From positions 1 through 64,000 of the forward strand of contig NZ_JAIELN010000002.1 in the NCBI RefSeq assembly GCF_019753045.1: 64,000 bases of DNA. Direction: 5' to 3'. Shown here in pieces: positions 1 through 8,568 of this stretch. This DNA is from Hyphomicrobium sp. Its GTDB lineage: Bacteria; Pseudomonadota; Alphaproteobacteria; Rhizobiales; Hyphomicrobiaceae. The position numbers and the translations under genes were made by a program. Position 1 is the first letter of the stretch; each line of letters opens with the position of its first letter. The notes under the pieces were generated by a model. The model saw only the letters and a list, made by a program, of their open reading frames with translations, was not told the DNA's origin and searched no databases.

Positions 1-219
1 CAACTCCTCGCGCACCAGAAACCGGTGGTCGTTGTTGCACAGGAGGATCGGCCGCTCGAAACCCTGAGGTCCCGGCAGCCGCCCGAGCGCCGCGCCGAGG
101 AACGACGAGCTTTGACCGTTGAAGAACCGGATGAACTGCTTCGGATACATCGCCCGCGACAGCGGCCATAACCGCGTCCCCGACCCGCCCGACAGAATGA
201 CTGGGTAAATATTGCTCAT
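1..219 (-). CDS. manC: Mannose-1-phosphate guanylyltransferase (N-terminal 73 residues only)
   Basis: Start of a nucleotidyltransferase that makes GDP-mannose from mannose-1-phosphate and GTP for cell-surface polysaccharide. The ATG is at 219 and the gene runs off the left edge. The first residues are MSNIYPVILSGGSGTRLWPL, which contains the GGSGTRLWP nucleotide-binding signature of the ManC/GMP family, followed by a YPKQF segment. A GGGGGAT Shine-Dalgarno-like stretch precedes the start. Whether the missing C-terminus carries the type II phosphomannose isomerase domain cannot be seen. It would fit with the chain-length protein at 6.2-7.8 kb as part of a polysaccharide pathway. Confidence 0.9.
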   Translation of the reverse strand, partial: MSNIYPVILSGGSGTRLWPLSRAMYPKQFIRFFNGQSSSFLGAALGRLPGPQGFERPILLCNNDHRFLVREEL

Positions 220-397
220 CGAGAAACGGTATCCCCCAATATCAAAGGTCAACGTCTATGTAGCGCACAAACGGCCTTCAGGGACATTCGCGCAAATTAA
301 TAGGAAATCCACGCGACGAACGAACGCCAATCGGACGAAACGTGTACGGCCCAAATGCGACAGCCGTGCAGAAGCGCCCGTGCAAAACTTGAACCAA

Positions 398-2395
398 TCA
401 GCCTAGCGGACGCGTCAGGCGTTCGCGCAGCGACCTGAGGGATTCCGCCGACGTGGATGATTTGCTGCCCTGATGCGAAGCTGTGGCAGGGGCCGAGCCC
501 GAGGGGTTACCCGAAGGCAGGGCCGGCGGCACCTCGCGGCGGGGCAGCGGCATGCTCGGCCGTGGAACGGCGGACGTGGTCCCGTAAGGCGTCGGCGCCA
601 ACGGCATTTTATGCCCCGGAGCGCTGGCATCGTGAGCGGCGTCATGAGCGTCCGGCGCCGCGCCCGCATGCGCGTTGCCGTGAAAGCCGAGAGCATCCGC
701 CATCATTGCGAGATGCTGCGATCCATCGTTGTTTGCCGGTATGCCCGAGGCGCGCCACCGCTCGACGATTTGATCGAGGAAGCCATCGTCGCCGAGAGAC
801 TTCTGCCACCGCTCCGAGAAGTTCGCAGTCGATGACTTCGGCAGGCAGCGCTTCGGCAGTTCGTCGAACTTGATCCGTACCGGCAACGCCATGCCGTCGC
901 CGAACGCGATCGCTTCGCGCTGCCCGAGGGACGGCAGGAATTCCAAAAGCCCGGCACCGGTGTCGGCGACCGCCGAGGAGACGATCTCCTGGTCGCGGTC
1001 GTTCGACATGCGAAGAGCAAAGACCGTGTTGCACTGGGAAAGAATGGTCGGATCGATTTCCGCCGGGCGCTGCGTGACGATGCAAAGCGAGGCGCCGTAT
1101 TTCCGGCCTTCCTTGGCGATCTTGGCGATCGCGCGCTTGCAAGGCTCGAAGCCGAGCGTCGAGTTCACGGGAACGTAGCGATGCGCTTCTTCGCAGACGA
1201 GCGTCACCGGCACCTGGCCCTCGCTCCATAGCGCGAAGTCGAACGTCATGCGGCACAGAACCGAAACGACGACGTTGACGACTTCCGACGGGATGCCGGT
1301 CAGCTCGAGGATCGTGATCGGCTTGTGGTTGACGGGAACCCGGAAAATTCGGCCGAGCACCTGGGTCATGCCGTCATAAACGGTGAGCGATCCGAACATG
1401 AACGCGTAGCGACCGTCTTGCGAGATCGTCTCGATCCGGTGCTTGAGAATCCGGTACGGCGCAAGGTCTTTTCTGTTTTCGAGTTTGCCGAGCCGTTCGT
1501 CGATCAGCAGCAGCAAGTCGGAAATGCGATAGGGAACGGGCGTGTCGACCGTGTAGCGGCTCGCGTCCGAGTAGCCGCGGCGGAGCTTCGCAGGCTCACC
1601 CGCGCGGCCGCTATTGTAGCGCGCCTTGGCAATCGGGATCACTTCCTGAAGGATCTCGATCTCGGCTTTGCGGTCGCTGTCGCCGACGAGAACTTCTTGC
1701 AGTTCCTCGAACGTCAGCAGCCAGTAAGGCAGCTGCATGTTCCGCGGCGAGATCACCTCGGCCCATTCGCTGAATGCCGTCGCATATTCGTTGTGAGGAT
1801 CGAGCAGCACGATGTGCGCGTTCGGGTTCTTTTCGACGATCGATCTGAGGATCAGCGCCGTCGTGCACGATTTGCCGGTTCCCGTAGTGCCGAGTATCGC
1901 GAAATGCTTGCCGAGCAGTTCGTCGACGCGCACCATCGCGGGGATCGTGCTGTCCTGGCGGATCGTGCCGACACGCACCATTGCTCCGCTATCGCCGCAG
2001 AACGTTGCTTCGAGCTCTGTCCGCAATGCGAGGCGAACCCGGTCGCCGAGCGCCGGATAGCCGGTGACGCCACGGTTGAATTTCGGCGTCTTGCTTTCGC
2101 CGGCGGTCGTCAATTCGCCGACGAGACCGAGTTCTGCGATCCAGACCTCGCTGTCGCCATCGCGTTGCGACGGGACAGGAACGCTCAACGCCGAAACAAT
2201 GGCGAGCACGGTCGTGCGGCTGGTTTCGATCGCGAGCAGGGTTCCCATTTCGGGCCGGCCATCCGGCGAACGGGCGCGCAGGTCGCCGGCGCCGTCGAGC
2301 AAGACGATCGCCTTCGATCCAGTGACCGAAACGATACGCCCGATCGAGGTATCGGAGCCGCCATTCATCTGACTTGAGGTACTTGTGCCAGCCAT
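398..2395 (-). CDS. HerA-type DUF87 ATPase (hexameric helicase/translocase family)
   Basis: Predicted HerA/FtsK-superfamily ATPase of 665 residues. The N-terminus (about 15-150) resembles a HAS-barrel domain. A Walker A motif GTTGTGKS lies at 169-176, a Walker B-like VCEEAHRY near residue 400, and an FALRMSN segment after it suits an arginine finger. The last roughly 100 residues are His/Ala/Pro/Ser-rich and probably disordered. The ATG at 2395 is preferred; a TTG at 2434 would extend the protein by 13 residues into the upstream kinase gene. Only about 22 bases separate it from that kinase on the same strand, so they are probably co-transcribed. HerA usually works with the NurA nuclease, but no nuclease is next to it here. 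The cellular role is unknown. Confidence 0.85.
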   Translation of the reverse strand: MAGTSTSSQMNGGSDTSIGRIVSVTGSKAIVLLDGAGDLRARSPDGRPEMGTLLAIETSRTTVLAIVSALSVPVPSQRDGDSEVWIAELGLVGELTTAGESKTPKFNRGVTGYPALGDRVRLALRTELEATFCGDSGAMVRVGTIRQDSTIPAMVRVDELLGKHFAILGTTGTGKSCTTALILRSIVEKNPNAHIVLLDPHNEYATAFSEWAEVISPRNMQLPYWLLTFEELQEVLVGDSDRKAEIEILQEVIPIAKARYNSGRAGEPAKLRRGYSDASRYTVDTPVPYRISDLLLLIDERLGKLENRKDLAPYRILKHRIETISQDGRYAFMFGSLTVYDGMTQVLGRIFRVPVNHKPITILELTGIPSEVVNVVVSVLCRMTFDFALWSEGQVPVTLVCEEAHRYVPVNSTLGFEPCKRAIAKIAKEGRKYGASLCIVTQRPAEIDPTILSQCNTVFALRMSNDRDQEIVSSAVADTGAGLLEFLPSLGQREAIAFGDGMALPVRIKFDELPKRCLPKSSTANFSERWQKSLGDDGFLDQIVERWRASGIPANNDGSQHLAMMADALGFHGNAHAGAAPDAHDAAHDASAPGHKMPLAPTPYGTTSAVPRPSMPLPRREVPPALPSGNPSGSAPATASHQGSKSSTSAESLRSLRERLTRPLG

Positions 2396-2417
2396 AGTGA
2401 TCCGGATCTCGGTCCTG

Positions 2418-3293
2418 TTAAGCGCCGTTGGCAATCATTTGCGTAGAGTCGACCGCGCTCACATTGTCCCGCGTCGGAAGGCTGATGATGACCTCCGTGC
2501 CGGTACCTTTATTCGAACGGAGTTCAAGTGAACCCCCGTGCAGCTCGACAAGCGCTTTGGCGATCGGCAAGCCGAGACCGGCGCCCTCCCTCCAGCGCGA
2601 GCGGCCTGCGTCGACCTGCCCGAACGGCGTCATGGCGATAGCGATTTCTTCGTCCGTCATGCCGACGCCGCTGTCGCGGATGGCGATGATGACGCCGCCG
2701 CTGCTGGTCCGCAGCGCGCTGACGTCCACCGTGCCGTCTGCCGGCGTGAACTTGAGAGCGTTGGCAATGATGTTCGTGAAGATCTGACGCAACTTCTCGG
2801 CGTCGCCGCGGATGGGGCGCAAATCGGGTGCAATGCCGAAGCGCAAATCCACATGCGCTTCGCTTGCCATCGTCCGGAACGACGTGATGCAGCCGGCGAG
2901 AATTTCGCCGACATTCACCTCGCGCGCATCGAGCGAATATTTCCCGCTCTGAATTTTGGAGATATCGAGAATATCGTTGATGACCGAGAGGAGGTGCCCC
3001 GCGGCATCCTGAATGAGCGTCGCGTATTCGACGATCTCTTTGTCCGGCAAGCGGCGCTGCTGATGCTGCGTCAGAAGCTTCGAAAAGCCGATGACGGTAT
3101 TGAGCGGCGTTCTGAGCTCATGGCTCATGTTTGCGATGAATTCGGATTTTACTTTGCCGGCAAGCTCCGCTTCGATGCGCGCGGATTGCTCGGCGACGCG
3201 CGCGCGATGACGCAGAACGGCATCGCTCAACAGCGACGCATACTCGTTCATCAGGGAGTTGGATTTGGCCGTTCCAACTGATCCAAACATCAT
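2418..3293 (-). CDS. Soluble sensor histidine kinase
   Basis: Two-component histidine kinase of 291 residues. The H-box NMSHELRTPLN puts the phospho-accepting His at residue 58. The N-box (NIIANALKF), G1 (DSGVG) and G2 (GAGLGL) of the HATPase_c domain follow in normal order. There is no membrane segment and no recognisable PAS or other sensor domain. Residues 1-50 look like a helical, possibly coiled-coil, lead-in. It should therefore be a cytoplasmic kinase that takes its input from a partner. No response regulator is adjacent; the next gene in the operon is the HerA-type ATPase. The start ATG at 3293 is followed by a second Met, and either could be used. Confidence 0.88.
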   Translation of the reverse strand: MMFGSVGTAKSNSLMNEYASLLSDAVLRHRARVAEQSARIEAELAGKVKSEFIANMSHELRTPLNTVIGFSKLLTQHQQRRLPDKEIVEYATLIQDAAGHLLSVINDILDISKIQSGKYSLDAREVNVGEILAGCITSFRTMASEAHVDLRFGIAPDLRPIRGDAEKLRQIFTNIIANALKFTPADGTVDVSALRTSSGGVIIAIRDSGVGMTDEEIAIAMTPFGQVDAGRSRWREGAGLGLPIAKALVELHGGSLELRSNKGTGTEVIISLPTRDNVSAVDSTQMIANGA

Positions 3294-3514
3294 ATTGCAG
3301 CCTAACGCAGTGCTGAAAGCAGTTTCAATCTAGGGGCGAGTAGCTAACTCAAGGTTAATTCAAAGCCCCACCGCTTTCGGGCTGCGGCTGCAACTCGAAT
3401 GACTTCAGAAAACTGACAATTCCGCGCATCTCCCCCGCAGGGGCGCGAGTCCCGGAAGAGTTGTCGCACGGGTAGCGCGATCTACTGGATCTATTGCAAG
3501 CGCAACAGAACCTC

Positions 3515-4258
3515 TTACCGCATGATGAATTTGAAGGGCTGGGTGAACGCCAGCGGCTTTACACTCACTTCCGGCGGGATCGGCGGGAAGGGTGCTGCGC
3601 GGTCGATAGCCGCCGTCGCGGCGTCGTCGAGAAGCTTCGAGCCAGAGCTTGTCGCAATTTCCTTGGAGAGCAGGGCCCCATCGACGCCGATCGTGAATCT
3701 CATAATGACGGTGCCGGCAACGGTCGTACGGGGATTTACCTTGGCACGCTGCACATGGTCGTTGATCTTGCCGAGATAGAGACCGAACTCCCGGGCGTTG
3801 CCGCCCGACTTCGCTTCGCCCGAGCTCTGCTCGGTCACGATCGCGACCTGCTCGGGCTGCGACTTCGTCTCGACAACCTGCGGCTCCGGCGGCTTAGTCT
3901 CCGGCGGCGGCGGTTCCTCGGTCTTTACGACGTCCGCCTCGACATCGCTGGCGTCGGACGTGATGACGTCGCGAAGCTCGTCCGGTTTGACTTCTTCCGG
4001 AGGCTTGGACTGCTGCTCCTGGACAGGAACGATCTCGGTCGTCTCGATGGTCTCCATCGCATCGCCGAGCTTCGATATGCCCTCCGTCGCGATGCCTTGC
4101 TGGACGAGCACGATGTCCGTGCCTTTGCCGAGGTCGAGGGCCTCCATGTCGGAATTTTGCAAATCAGGCAGCATCGCATAGCCGATCGTGCCGTGGATCA
4201 GCACGGACAGAAGAATGGCGGTCGCTCGCAACACGTTCATTCCGGCGGCTCTGGGCAT
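3515..4258 (-). CDS. tonB: TonB energy transducer
   Basis: Periplasm-spanning protein that carries proton-motive energy from ExbB-ExbD to outer-membrane receptors. Of 247 residues, 8-30 form the membrane anchor and contain the TonB signature S-x3-H (S18, H22). A long Pro/Glu/Lys-rich stretch (PPPPETKPPEPQ) spans the periplasm. The C-terminus has the TonB fold, beginning near VNPRTTVAGTVIMRF and ending in a Pro-rich PPIPPEV segment. The start overlaps the exbD stop (TAATG), so the two are translationally coupled. It is the last gene of exbB-exbD-tonB. No receptor gene is nearby, so the substrate cannot be told. Confidence 0.88.
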   Translation of the reverse strand: MPRAAGMNVLRATAILLSVLIHGTIGYAMLPDLQNSDMEALDLGKGTDIVLVQQGIATEGISKLGDAMETIETTEIVPVQEQQSKPPEEVKPDELRDVITSDASDVEADVVKTEEPPPPETKPPEPQVVETKSQPEQVAIVTEQSSGEAKSGGNAREFGLYLGKINDHVQRAKVNPRTTVAGTVIMRFTIGVDGALLSKEIATSSGSKLLDDAATAAIDRAAPFPPIPPEVSVKPLAFTQPFKFIMR

Positions 4259-4707
4259 TAGTTCTTTACGGCTTCTCCGGATGGCGAAGGCTGGGAGAGA
4301 AGGGACACACGCGCGTAACCAGACTCACCGACGCGCCCCAAAAGTTCCATCACATCGCCATAGGCAATTTTTCGATCCGCGCGCACGTACACGACGCCGT
4401 CGCCCTCGCTCGACTTGATCTGCATGAGGCGTGACACGAGCGTATCGCGCGTCACTTCCTCATCGCGGATGTAGAGCTTCCCGTCGGGGGCAAGCGAAAC
4501 GACCATCGGCTTTTTCTGCGCGCCGAGTTTCGACGCCGATGTCTTCGGCAGATCGAGCGGCACGCCCTGAACCATCAGGGGCGCAGCGACCATGAAGATG
4601 ATCAACAGCACGAGCATCACGTCGACGAACGGCGTAACGTTGATCTCGGCTAGAGGCTTGTAGCTGTCGCCGTCTTCGCCCGACGAGCTGCCAACGGACA
4701 TTCCCAT
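4258..4707 (-). CDS. exbD: ExbD biopolymer transport protein
   Basis: Membrane partner of ExbB in the proton-driven TonB motor, 149 residues. A single transmembrane helix (about 24-45) begins with the family hallmark [15 protein letters not shown], in which D29 corresponds to the essential membrane Asp. The periplasmic C-terminal domain continues with the typical LDLPKTSA and VYVRADRKI segments. It overlaps exbB by the TGATG arrangement at 4707 and tonB at 4258. TolR is the close alternative; the following TonB-like gene and the lack of TolA, TolB or Pal favour ExbD. Confidence 0.9.
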   Translation of the reverse strand: MGMSVGSSSGEDGDSYKPLAEINVTPFVDVMLVLLIIFMVAAPLMVQGVPLDLPKTSASKLGAQKKPMVVSLAPDGKLYIRDEEVTRDTLVSRLMQIKSSEGDGVVYVRADRKIAYGDVMELLGRVGESGYARVSLLSQPSPSGEAVKN

Positions 4708-5372
4708 CAGTTCACACCCTCAACGCCGCGGCGGGAAAGCGTACGCGCCAAACCGACGATGGCGGGCGCAACCCGTTCCGACGCACGGCCGAGTGCGACC
4801 GTGATCTGGTTGTAGAAAATAACGGCCGGGATAGCAGCTGCGAGGCCGACGGCCGTTGCGAACAACGCTTCCGCGATGCCGGGCGCGACAACGGCCAAGC
4901 TCGTATCTTTCTGCTGAGCGATTGCCGTGAACGAATTCATGATGCCCCAGACGGTGCCGAACAATCCGATGAACGGCGCGGCCGATCCGAGCGTCGCAAG
5001 AAACGGCAAGCCCTGTTCGATGCTCTTCAGCTTACGTTTGACGGCGGCGCGCATGGCGACTTCGAGACGGTCGCGCACTTCGCCGGCTGAAGCCGCGTCC
5101 GCGCCCTCGGCCCACTCCGTGCGGGCAGCGTCGCCTACGGCACCGACCAGGCTGTTTGCACGGCCCGAAGGAAGGGTACCGGATTTGCCGTTGGCTTCGA
5201 GAACGCGGATCTCGCGATTGACCAACCACACGCGAATGAACTTCTCGAACGCCATCGCCCAGCAAACCACAGAGGCCAGCAACAGCCCGATGATGATGGA
5301 CTTCACGACGATATCGGCATGTTGGAAGAGGCCGAGGATCGATAAATCTCTTCCGATAATTTCTTCAGTCAT
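4707..5372 (-). CDS. exbB: ExbB/TolQ-type proton channel protein
   Basis: Inner-membrane proton channel subunit of the TonB motor, 221 residues of the MotA/TolQ/ExbB family. Three hydrophobic segments are visible (about 18-38, 133-160 and 170-195). The conserved [20 protein letters not shown] region and the following GIMNSF and [11 protein letters not shown] motifs are intact. It is the first gene of exbB-exbD-tonB and lies 15 bases downstream of the secreted-protein gene ending at 5388, so that gene may belong to the same transcript. I call ExbB rather than TolQ from context. Confidence 0.9.
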   Translation of the reverse strand: MTEEIIGRDLSILGLFQHADIVVKSIIIGLLLASVVCWAMAFEKFIRVWLVNREIRVLEANGKSGTLPSGRANSLVGAVGDAARTEWAEGADAASAGEVRDRLEVAMRAAVKRKLKSIEQGLPFLATLGSAAPFIGLFGTVWGIMNSFTAIAQQKDTSLAVVAPGIAEALFATAVGLAAAIPAVIFYNQITVALGRASERVAPAIVGLARTLSRRGVEGVN

Positions 5373-5387
5373 CAGGCAGTCACCGGG

Positions 5388-5846
5388 TTACTTGGAAAGT
5401 TGGACGTTTGTGAGGGTCGAGGTCTTAAGGTTTTCGAGGCATCCCGAAACGGGCCCGGCTTCGGCCTTGCAATCCATGACGTCGTTGATCAGCAATGAGC
5501 CGATCTTATCGCACTGAATTCCATCGATCTCGAAGAGCTTCACGGATTTCTTTTTGGGCCGGAGCGGCGCCAGATCGATCGAAAAACGCCGCCCGATGAC
5601 GCCATCGGTTTGAAACAGCACGAGGTCGATCTTGAACGACTGATAGGTCGTCTCGCTCGGGTTATTGACGACCATATAGGCGCGGCAACCCTTCTCGGAA
5701 CTCTCGAGTTTGTTCAACTCGACGTGGGTCGCGGGCGCTGTCGAAGCCGGAGTAGCAGCCGGATCGGCAACAGCGTGTGTCGCCGCTGCACCGACCGACA
5801 GAACGAGCGCATATGCAAGGCAGTGACGCTTGAAAGCTCTGATCAC
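5388..5846 (-). CDS. Small secreted protein of unknown function
   Basis: Predicted exported protein of 152 residues. I start it at the GTG at 5846, which has a good ribosome-binding site (AGAAGG, about 7 bases upstream). That gives a clear signal peptide with a basic start, a hydrophobic core ALVLSVGAAATHA and likely cleavage near AVADPA. Upstream in-frame codons to 6161 do not look like protein. The mature part holds four Cys (KGCRAY, GIQCDK, MDCKAE, SGCLEN), which suits two disulfides in the periplasm. It shares strand and close spacing with exbB-exbD-tonB, which suggests but does not prove a link to envelope transport. No family is recognised with confidence. Confidence 0.75.
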   Translation of the reverse strand: MIRAFKRHCLAYALVLSVGAAATHAVADPAATPASTAPATHVELNKLESSEKGCRAYMVVNNPSETTYQSFKIDLVLFQTDGVIGRRFSIDLAPLRPKKKSVKLFEIDGIQCDKIGSLLINDVMDCKAEAGPVSGCLENLKTSTLTNVQLSK

Positions 5847-6203
5847 GCGATGACCTTCTCTTAGCGAAAGAATGTCGGATTTCCGGAAACGCGTGTAGCG
5901 ATTTTGCTGTTCGGTTACCAGTGTGAAATTCGTAAGTATTCGCTGATTGAGGCCCCCATGACGCTCTGATTTAGAACCATTTTCAGGTCGCGCTATGGCG
6001 AACGGCAAAAATGGTTTTTGCGATTGCATTGCGTCGAGAATTCTTCCCGAGGTGTATGGGAAAGAATTCCCGTGCGTGCCATGAACGCGGTTTGTCCGAC
6101 GAAACGTTCGCCACGACGCCGAGCAACAGCCGACTATCGATACGCAAGAAAAGAAAACCACAGCGGGAGGTTGTTTCGTGCGTGGCGAGCGCCGGCCGGA
6201 TCG
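5847..6203. other. 357-base intergenic stretch with two nested inverted repeats
   Basis: No credible gene lies between the secreted-protein start (5846) and the chain-length protein stop (6204), both on the minus strand. The stretch holds the leader and promoter of the downstream operon. It also holds two hairpins: AACCATTTT at 5975-5983 with AAAATGGTT at 6008-6016, and GAATTCTTCCC at 6038-6048 with GGGAAAGAATTC at 6058-6069. Neither is followed by a convincing T-run on the minus strand. Confidence 0.6.
5975..6069. repeat. Two adjacent imperfect/perfect inverted repeats
   Basis: The first pair has perfect 9-base arms (5975-5983 and 6008-6016) around a 24-base loop. The second has 11-base arms with one bulged A (6038-6048 and 6058-6069) around a 9-base loop. 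They could act as transcript 3' end structures for the chain-length protein gene or as a processing site before the exbB-exbD-tonB leader. Confidence 0.6.
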
Positions 6204-7829
6204 TCAGGCGGCGCGAGGCATCGACGGCATGCGCGCGGCTCGGCGGATCTCATCGAAAATCGCGGCGAAGCTCATGACGCCGACGGATTGCTCCTCGGCG
6301 ACGTCCGTCAGCACAGCGCCGACGACTTTCTTCTGGTTGGCCTCGAGCAACGTCAGCGCTTTTTTAGCGAGCGATCTCGGAGTCCGGTGCCAGGCGGTCA
6401 GAAATACGATTTCGTCGGCGAGCTCCGCGAGTACGCGAGCGTCCGAGATCGGCAGCAAAGGCGGCGCGGACAATACGATGATGGGAAACCGCGACTTGAG
6501 ACCGGCGATCGACCGCGAAAATTCCAGTGACCGAATGGCTGTCGCCACCGCGAGGGGGATCGGCGTGGGGCCGGACGCCGGCAGGAAATGCAAGCCGGTG
6601 AGATTATCGCGCAAGATCACGTCCTCGATCGGCGCGCGCGCAGCGATCTGATCGAGAAGCCCGCTGGAATTCCGTGGCGTCAGTTCGCGCGTCAGGCTCT
6701 TACCTCGAAAATCGCAGTCGACCAGCAGGGTCTCTTGCGCGGAGACCGCGAAGTAATGAGCGATATTCGACGCGAAACTCTCCGAGCCTTCGTCGGGCAA
6801 GGCGGACGCAACCAAGATCACGCGTGACGCTTCATCTGTTTTACGCTGTCCAAGCTCACGGCAGACCTTTCGCACGGCCTCCGCGTAGACGCATTGAGGT
6901 TCGGCGACGATCATCCGCGCGCCCCGCACATTCGCTTTCGGATCGGAATGCGCAGTCATCGCCGGAATGGAGATCATGTGCGGGCAGGCGAGGGTTTTCT
7001 CGACCTTTCGCGTCTGACGTAGGGCTTCCCGCTCAAGCCAGAGCGCGAGCAGAAGCGCCATCAACAATGTCGATCCGGCGGTGATCGCAACGATGCGAAC
7101 ACGCCTCGGTCCTGCCGGGCGGTTCGGTGCACCGGCAGCCGCCACAATGCGCGGTCCGGCGAGCGGACTGCTCAGCCCATACTTGCCGATGAGGGTTGCA
7201 AACATGCGCTCGGAAGCGGTTAGTTCGCCCGACTTGGCGGGAACTGCAGGATCCGCGGCGACCGGCGACCGCTGTTGCGCAAGGTATTGGGTTGCGATCG
7301 CATTCGCGATACGAGCGGACTTCTCCGCATTTCTCGTCGTGACCTGCACGGTGACGAGGAACGTGCTGCGGACGCGGCTGATGCTCAGCCTGTCGATTAT
7401 CGCCTCGCGCAGAGCTTCGCCCGGCGCCGGACGCGTCACCAATCCGGTGAGGTACGATAAGAGCGAACGTCTGTTGAGTTCAGGATCGTTCGACAGTTGA
7501 AGCTCGGTGATAACGGCGTCGATGATCCGGGCCGACCGCATGAAGTCCATTTGCTTCTCGATCTCCCGGCGCTCGGCTTCGGAAGCGAGCGTATCGGCCG
7601 GGGCAGGAATATTGGCGGCCTTGCTTGCAGGTCTCTGCTGCGGGTCCGTCTGAATGAGAGCCGAAGCTGTATACCGGTCGGGAATGACGGCCACGACGGC
7701 CATGGCGAAGAGCGCGGTAAGGACCGGCAAAACCACGACGGCCTTGGCGCGCTTGACGATGGCCGATCGGGCGCCGGGGAAGCCGAGTCCCATGCCGCGC
7801 CGTGCTGGTGATGCCGTTTCCTGGCTCAT
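6204..7829 (-). CDS. Wzz/Wzc-like polysaccharide chain-length protein with degenerate BY-kinase domain
   Basis: Polysaccharide co-polymerase of 541 residues. Membrane segments at about 30-49 and 246-264 flank a short periplasmic Wzz-type domain, and a cytoplasmic BY-kinase-like domain fills 330-541. The kinase fold keeps the Walker A-prime motif LLVDCDFR (368-375), but the Walker A region reads PDEGSES (345-351), where the family has a G-K-S/T core, so the catalytic Lys is missing. The Walker B position reads IIVLSAPP (450-457) without its usual Asp, and there is no C-terminal Tyr cluster. It is probably a structural regulator of export rather than an active kinase. I chose the ATG at 7829 (MSQETASP); in-frame codons to 7898 look non-coding. 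Confidence 0.85.
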   Translation of the reverse strand: MSQETASPARRGMGLGFPGARSAIVKRAKAVVVLPVLTALFAMAVVAVIPDRYTASALIQTDPQQRPASKAANIPAPADTLASEAERREIEKQMDFMRSARIIDAVITELQLSNDPELNRRSLLSYLTGLVTRPAPGEALREAIIDRLSISRVRSTFLVTVQVTTRNAEKSARIANAIATQYLAQQRSPVAADPAVPAKSGELTASERMFATLIGKYGLSSPLAGPRIVAAAGAPNRPAGPRRVRIVAITAGSTLLMALLLALWLEREALRQTRKVEKTLACPHMISIPAMTAHSDPKANVRGARMIVAEPQCVYAEAVRKVCRELGQRKTDEASRVILVASALPDEGSESFASNIAHYFAVSAQETLLVDCDFRGKSLTRELTPRNSSGLLDQIAARAPIEDVILRDNLTGLHFLPASGPTPIPLAVATAIRSLEFSRSIAGLKSRFPIIVLSAPPLLPISDARVLAELADEIVFLTAWHRTPRSLAKKALTLLEANQKKVVGAVLTDVAEEQSVGVMSFAAIFDEIRRAARMPSMPRAA

Positions 7830-7981
7830 CGTCCCGTAGTGCCCGTGAAGTCCGGGCGCTGTGAATATTCGCCCGCGTGCCCGGCAATGCCGAATCACTC
7901 GCTATTGTCAGGATCAATTATGAACAGGGCTTTATTGGTTAAGTTATTACCGCCGGCCGCTGCATCTGCACCGAAATCGCA

Positions 7982-8359
7982 CTAGCGCAGCGAGAGTTTC
8001 GCGCCGCCTTCGTGGACATCGTAGGCGCACCGCGCGCTGCGGCCGCCGGCCGACGACGTCAGAATGAGATGTGGATCGCGGTAGCGCTGGCTCCACAGCG
8101 GGTTCTGCGTATCCCAAATCGCGACGTCGATATCGGGATTGCCGATCACGGCCTCGATTTGTGAAGGGGCCGCCCATTGAGCCGGCGCCTCGTCGCGAGT
8201 CCCCGTGGCGCGCTTTGGAGCATTTCGGCGGCAGACCTCGATGGCGCGCTCGCGATAGGCTTCGACAACCGCTTCGCTCATGGCGGCCCGATAGGCGCGG
8301 TCCTGAAACCAGACCTTCGCGCCCGCAAGCACCACCAAACCAAGCAAGATTGTACGCAT
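7982..8359 (-). CDS. Small membrane-anchored or exported protein, unknown function
   Basis: Predicted 125-residue protein. The first 14 residues (MRTILLGLVVLAGA) form a short hydrophobic anchor or signal, followed by a basic helix and a globular part with Cys at CRRN and CAYD. No family is recognised. An overlapping minus-strand frame (7947-8522) is Arg-rich and lacks a plausible start or hydrophobic segment, so I prefer this one. It is transcribed away from hydroxypyruvate reductase across an intergenic region that contains a 14-base palindrome. Confidence 0.65.
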   Translation of the reverse strand: MRTILLGLVVLAGAKVWFQDRAYRAAMSEAVVEAYRERAIEVCRRNAPKRATGTRDEAPAQWAAPSQIEAVIGNPDIDVAIWDTQNPLWSQRYRDPHLILTSSAGGRSARCAYDVHEGGAKLSLR

Positions 8360-8385
8360 GACGTTTGCCTAAGGCCCGAAGGCGC

Positions 8386-8399
8386 GCCAATCGATTGGC
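8386..8399. promoter_or_regulatory. Perfect 14-base palindrome in divergent promoter region
   Basis: GCCAATCGATTGGC at 8386-8399 reads the same on both strands with no spacer. It lies 27 bases upstream of the minus-strand small-protein start (8359) and 170 bases upstream of hydroxypyruvate reductase (8569). The symmetry suits a dimeric regulator, but no regulator is identified. Confidence 0.45.
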
Positions 8400-8568
8400 C
8401 GGCCCATGATATCCGGCCCGCATTCTGGGCCCGTCTTGGTGAAAAAAGCGTTTCGCTTCGGCCGGTTGCGGTGCAGCGCAGCGGCGTAGCGGGCTTGTCA
8501 GACCCCGCTCGGTGGGGCACAAGCGGTGCCTGCGATCAACGTCCGATCTCCCGGAGAACCCTCACCTC

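Noticed and set aside
1325-2377. 350-residue plus-strand frame opposite the HerA-type gene
   Set aside because: Same cause: high GC codon bias opens the opposite frame.
398-3293. Anti-phage defence system built on HerA
   Set aside because: No nuclease, Sir2 or other effector is adjacent, and the neighbours are core envelope genes.
7947-8522. 191-residue minus-strand frame overlapping the small membrane protein
   Set aside because: Arg/Gly-rich without hydrophobic or domain features; the 125-residue frame has a clear membrane segment.
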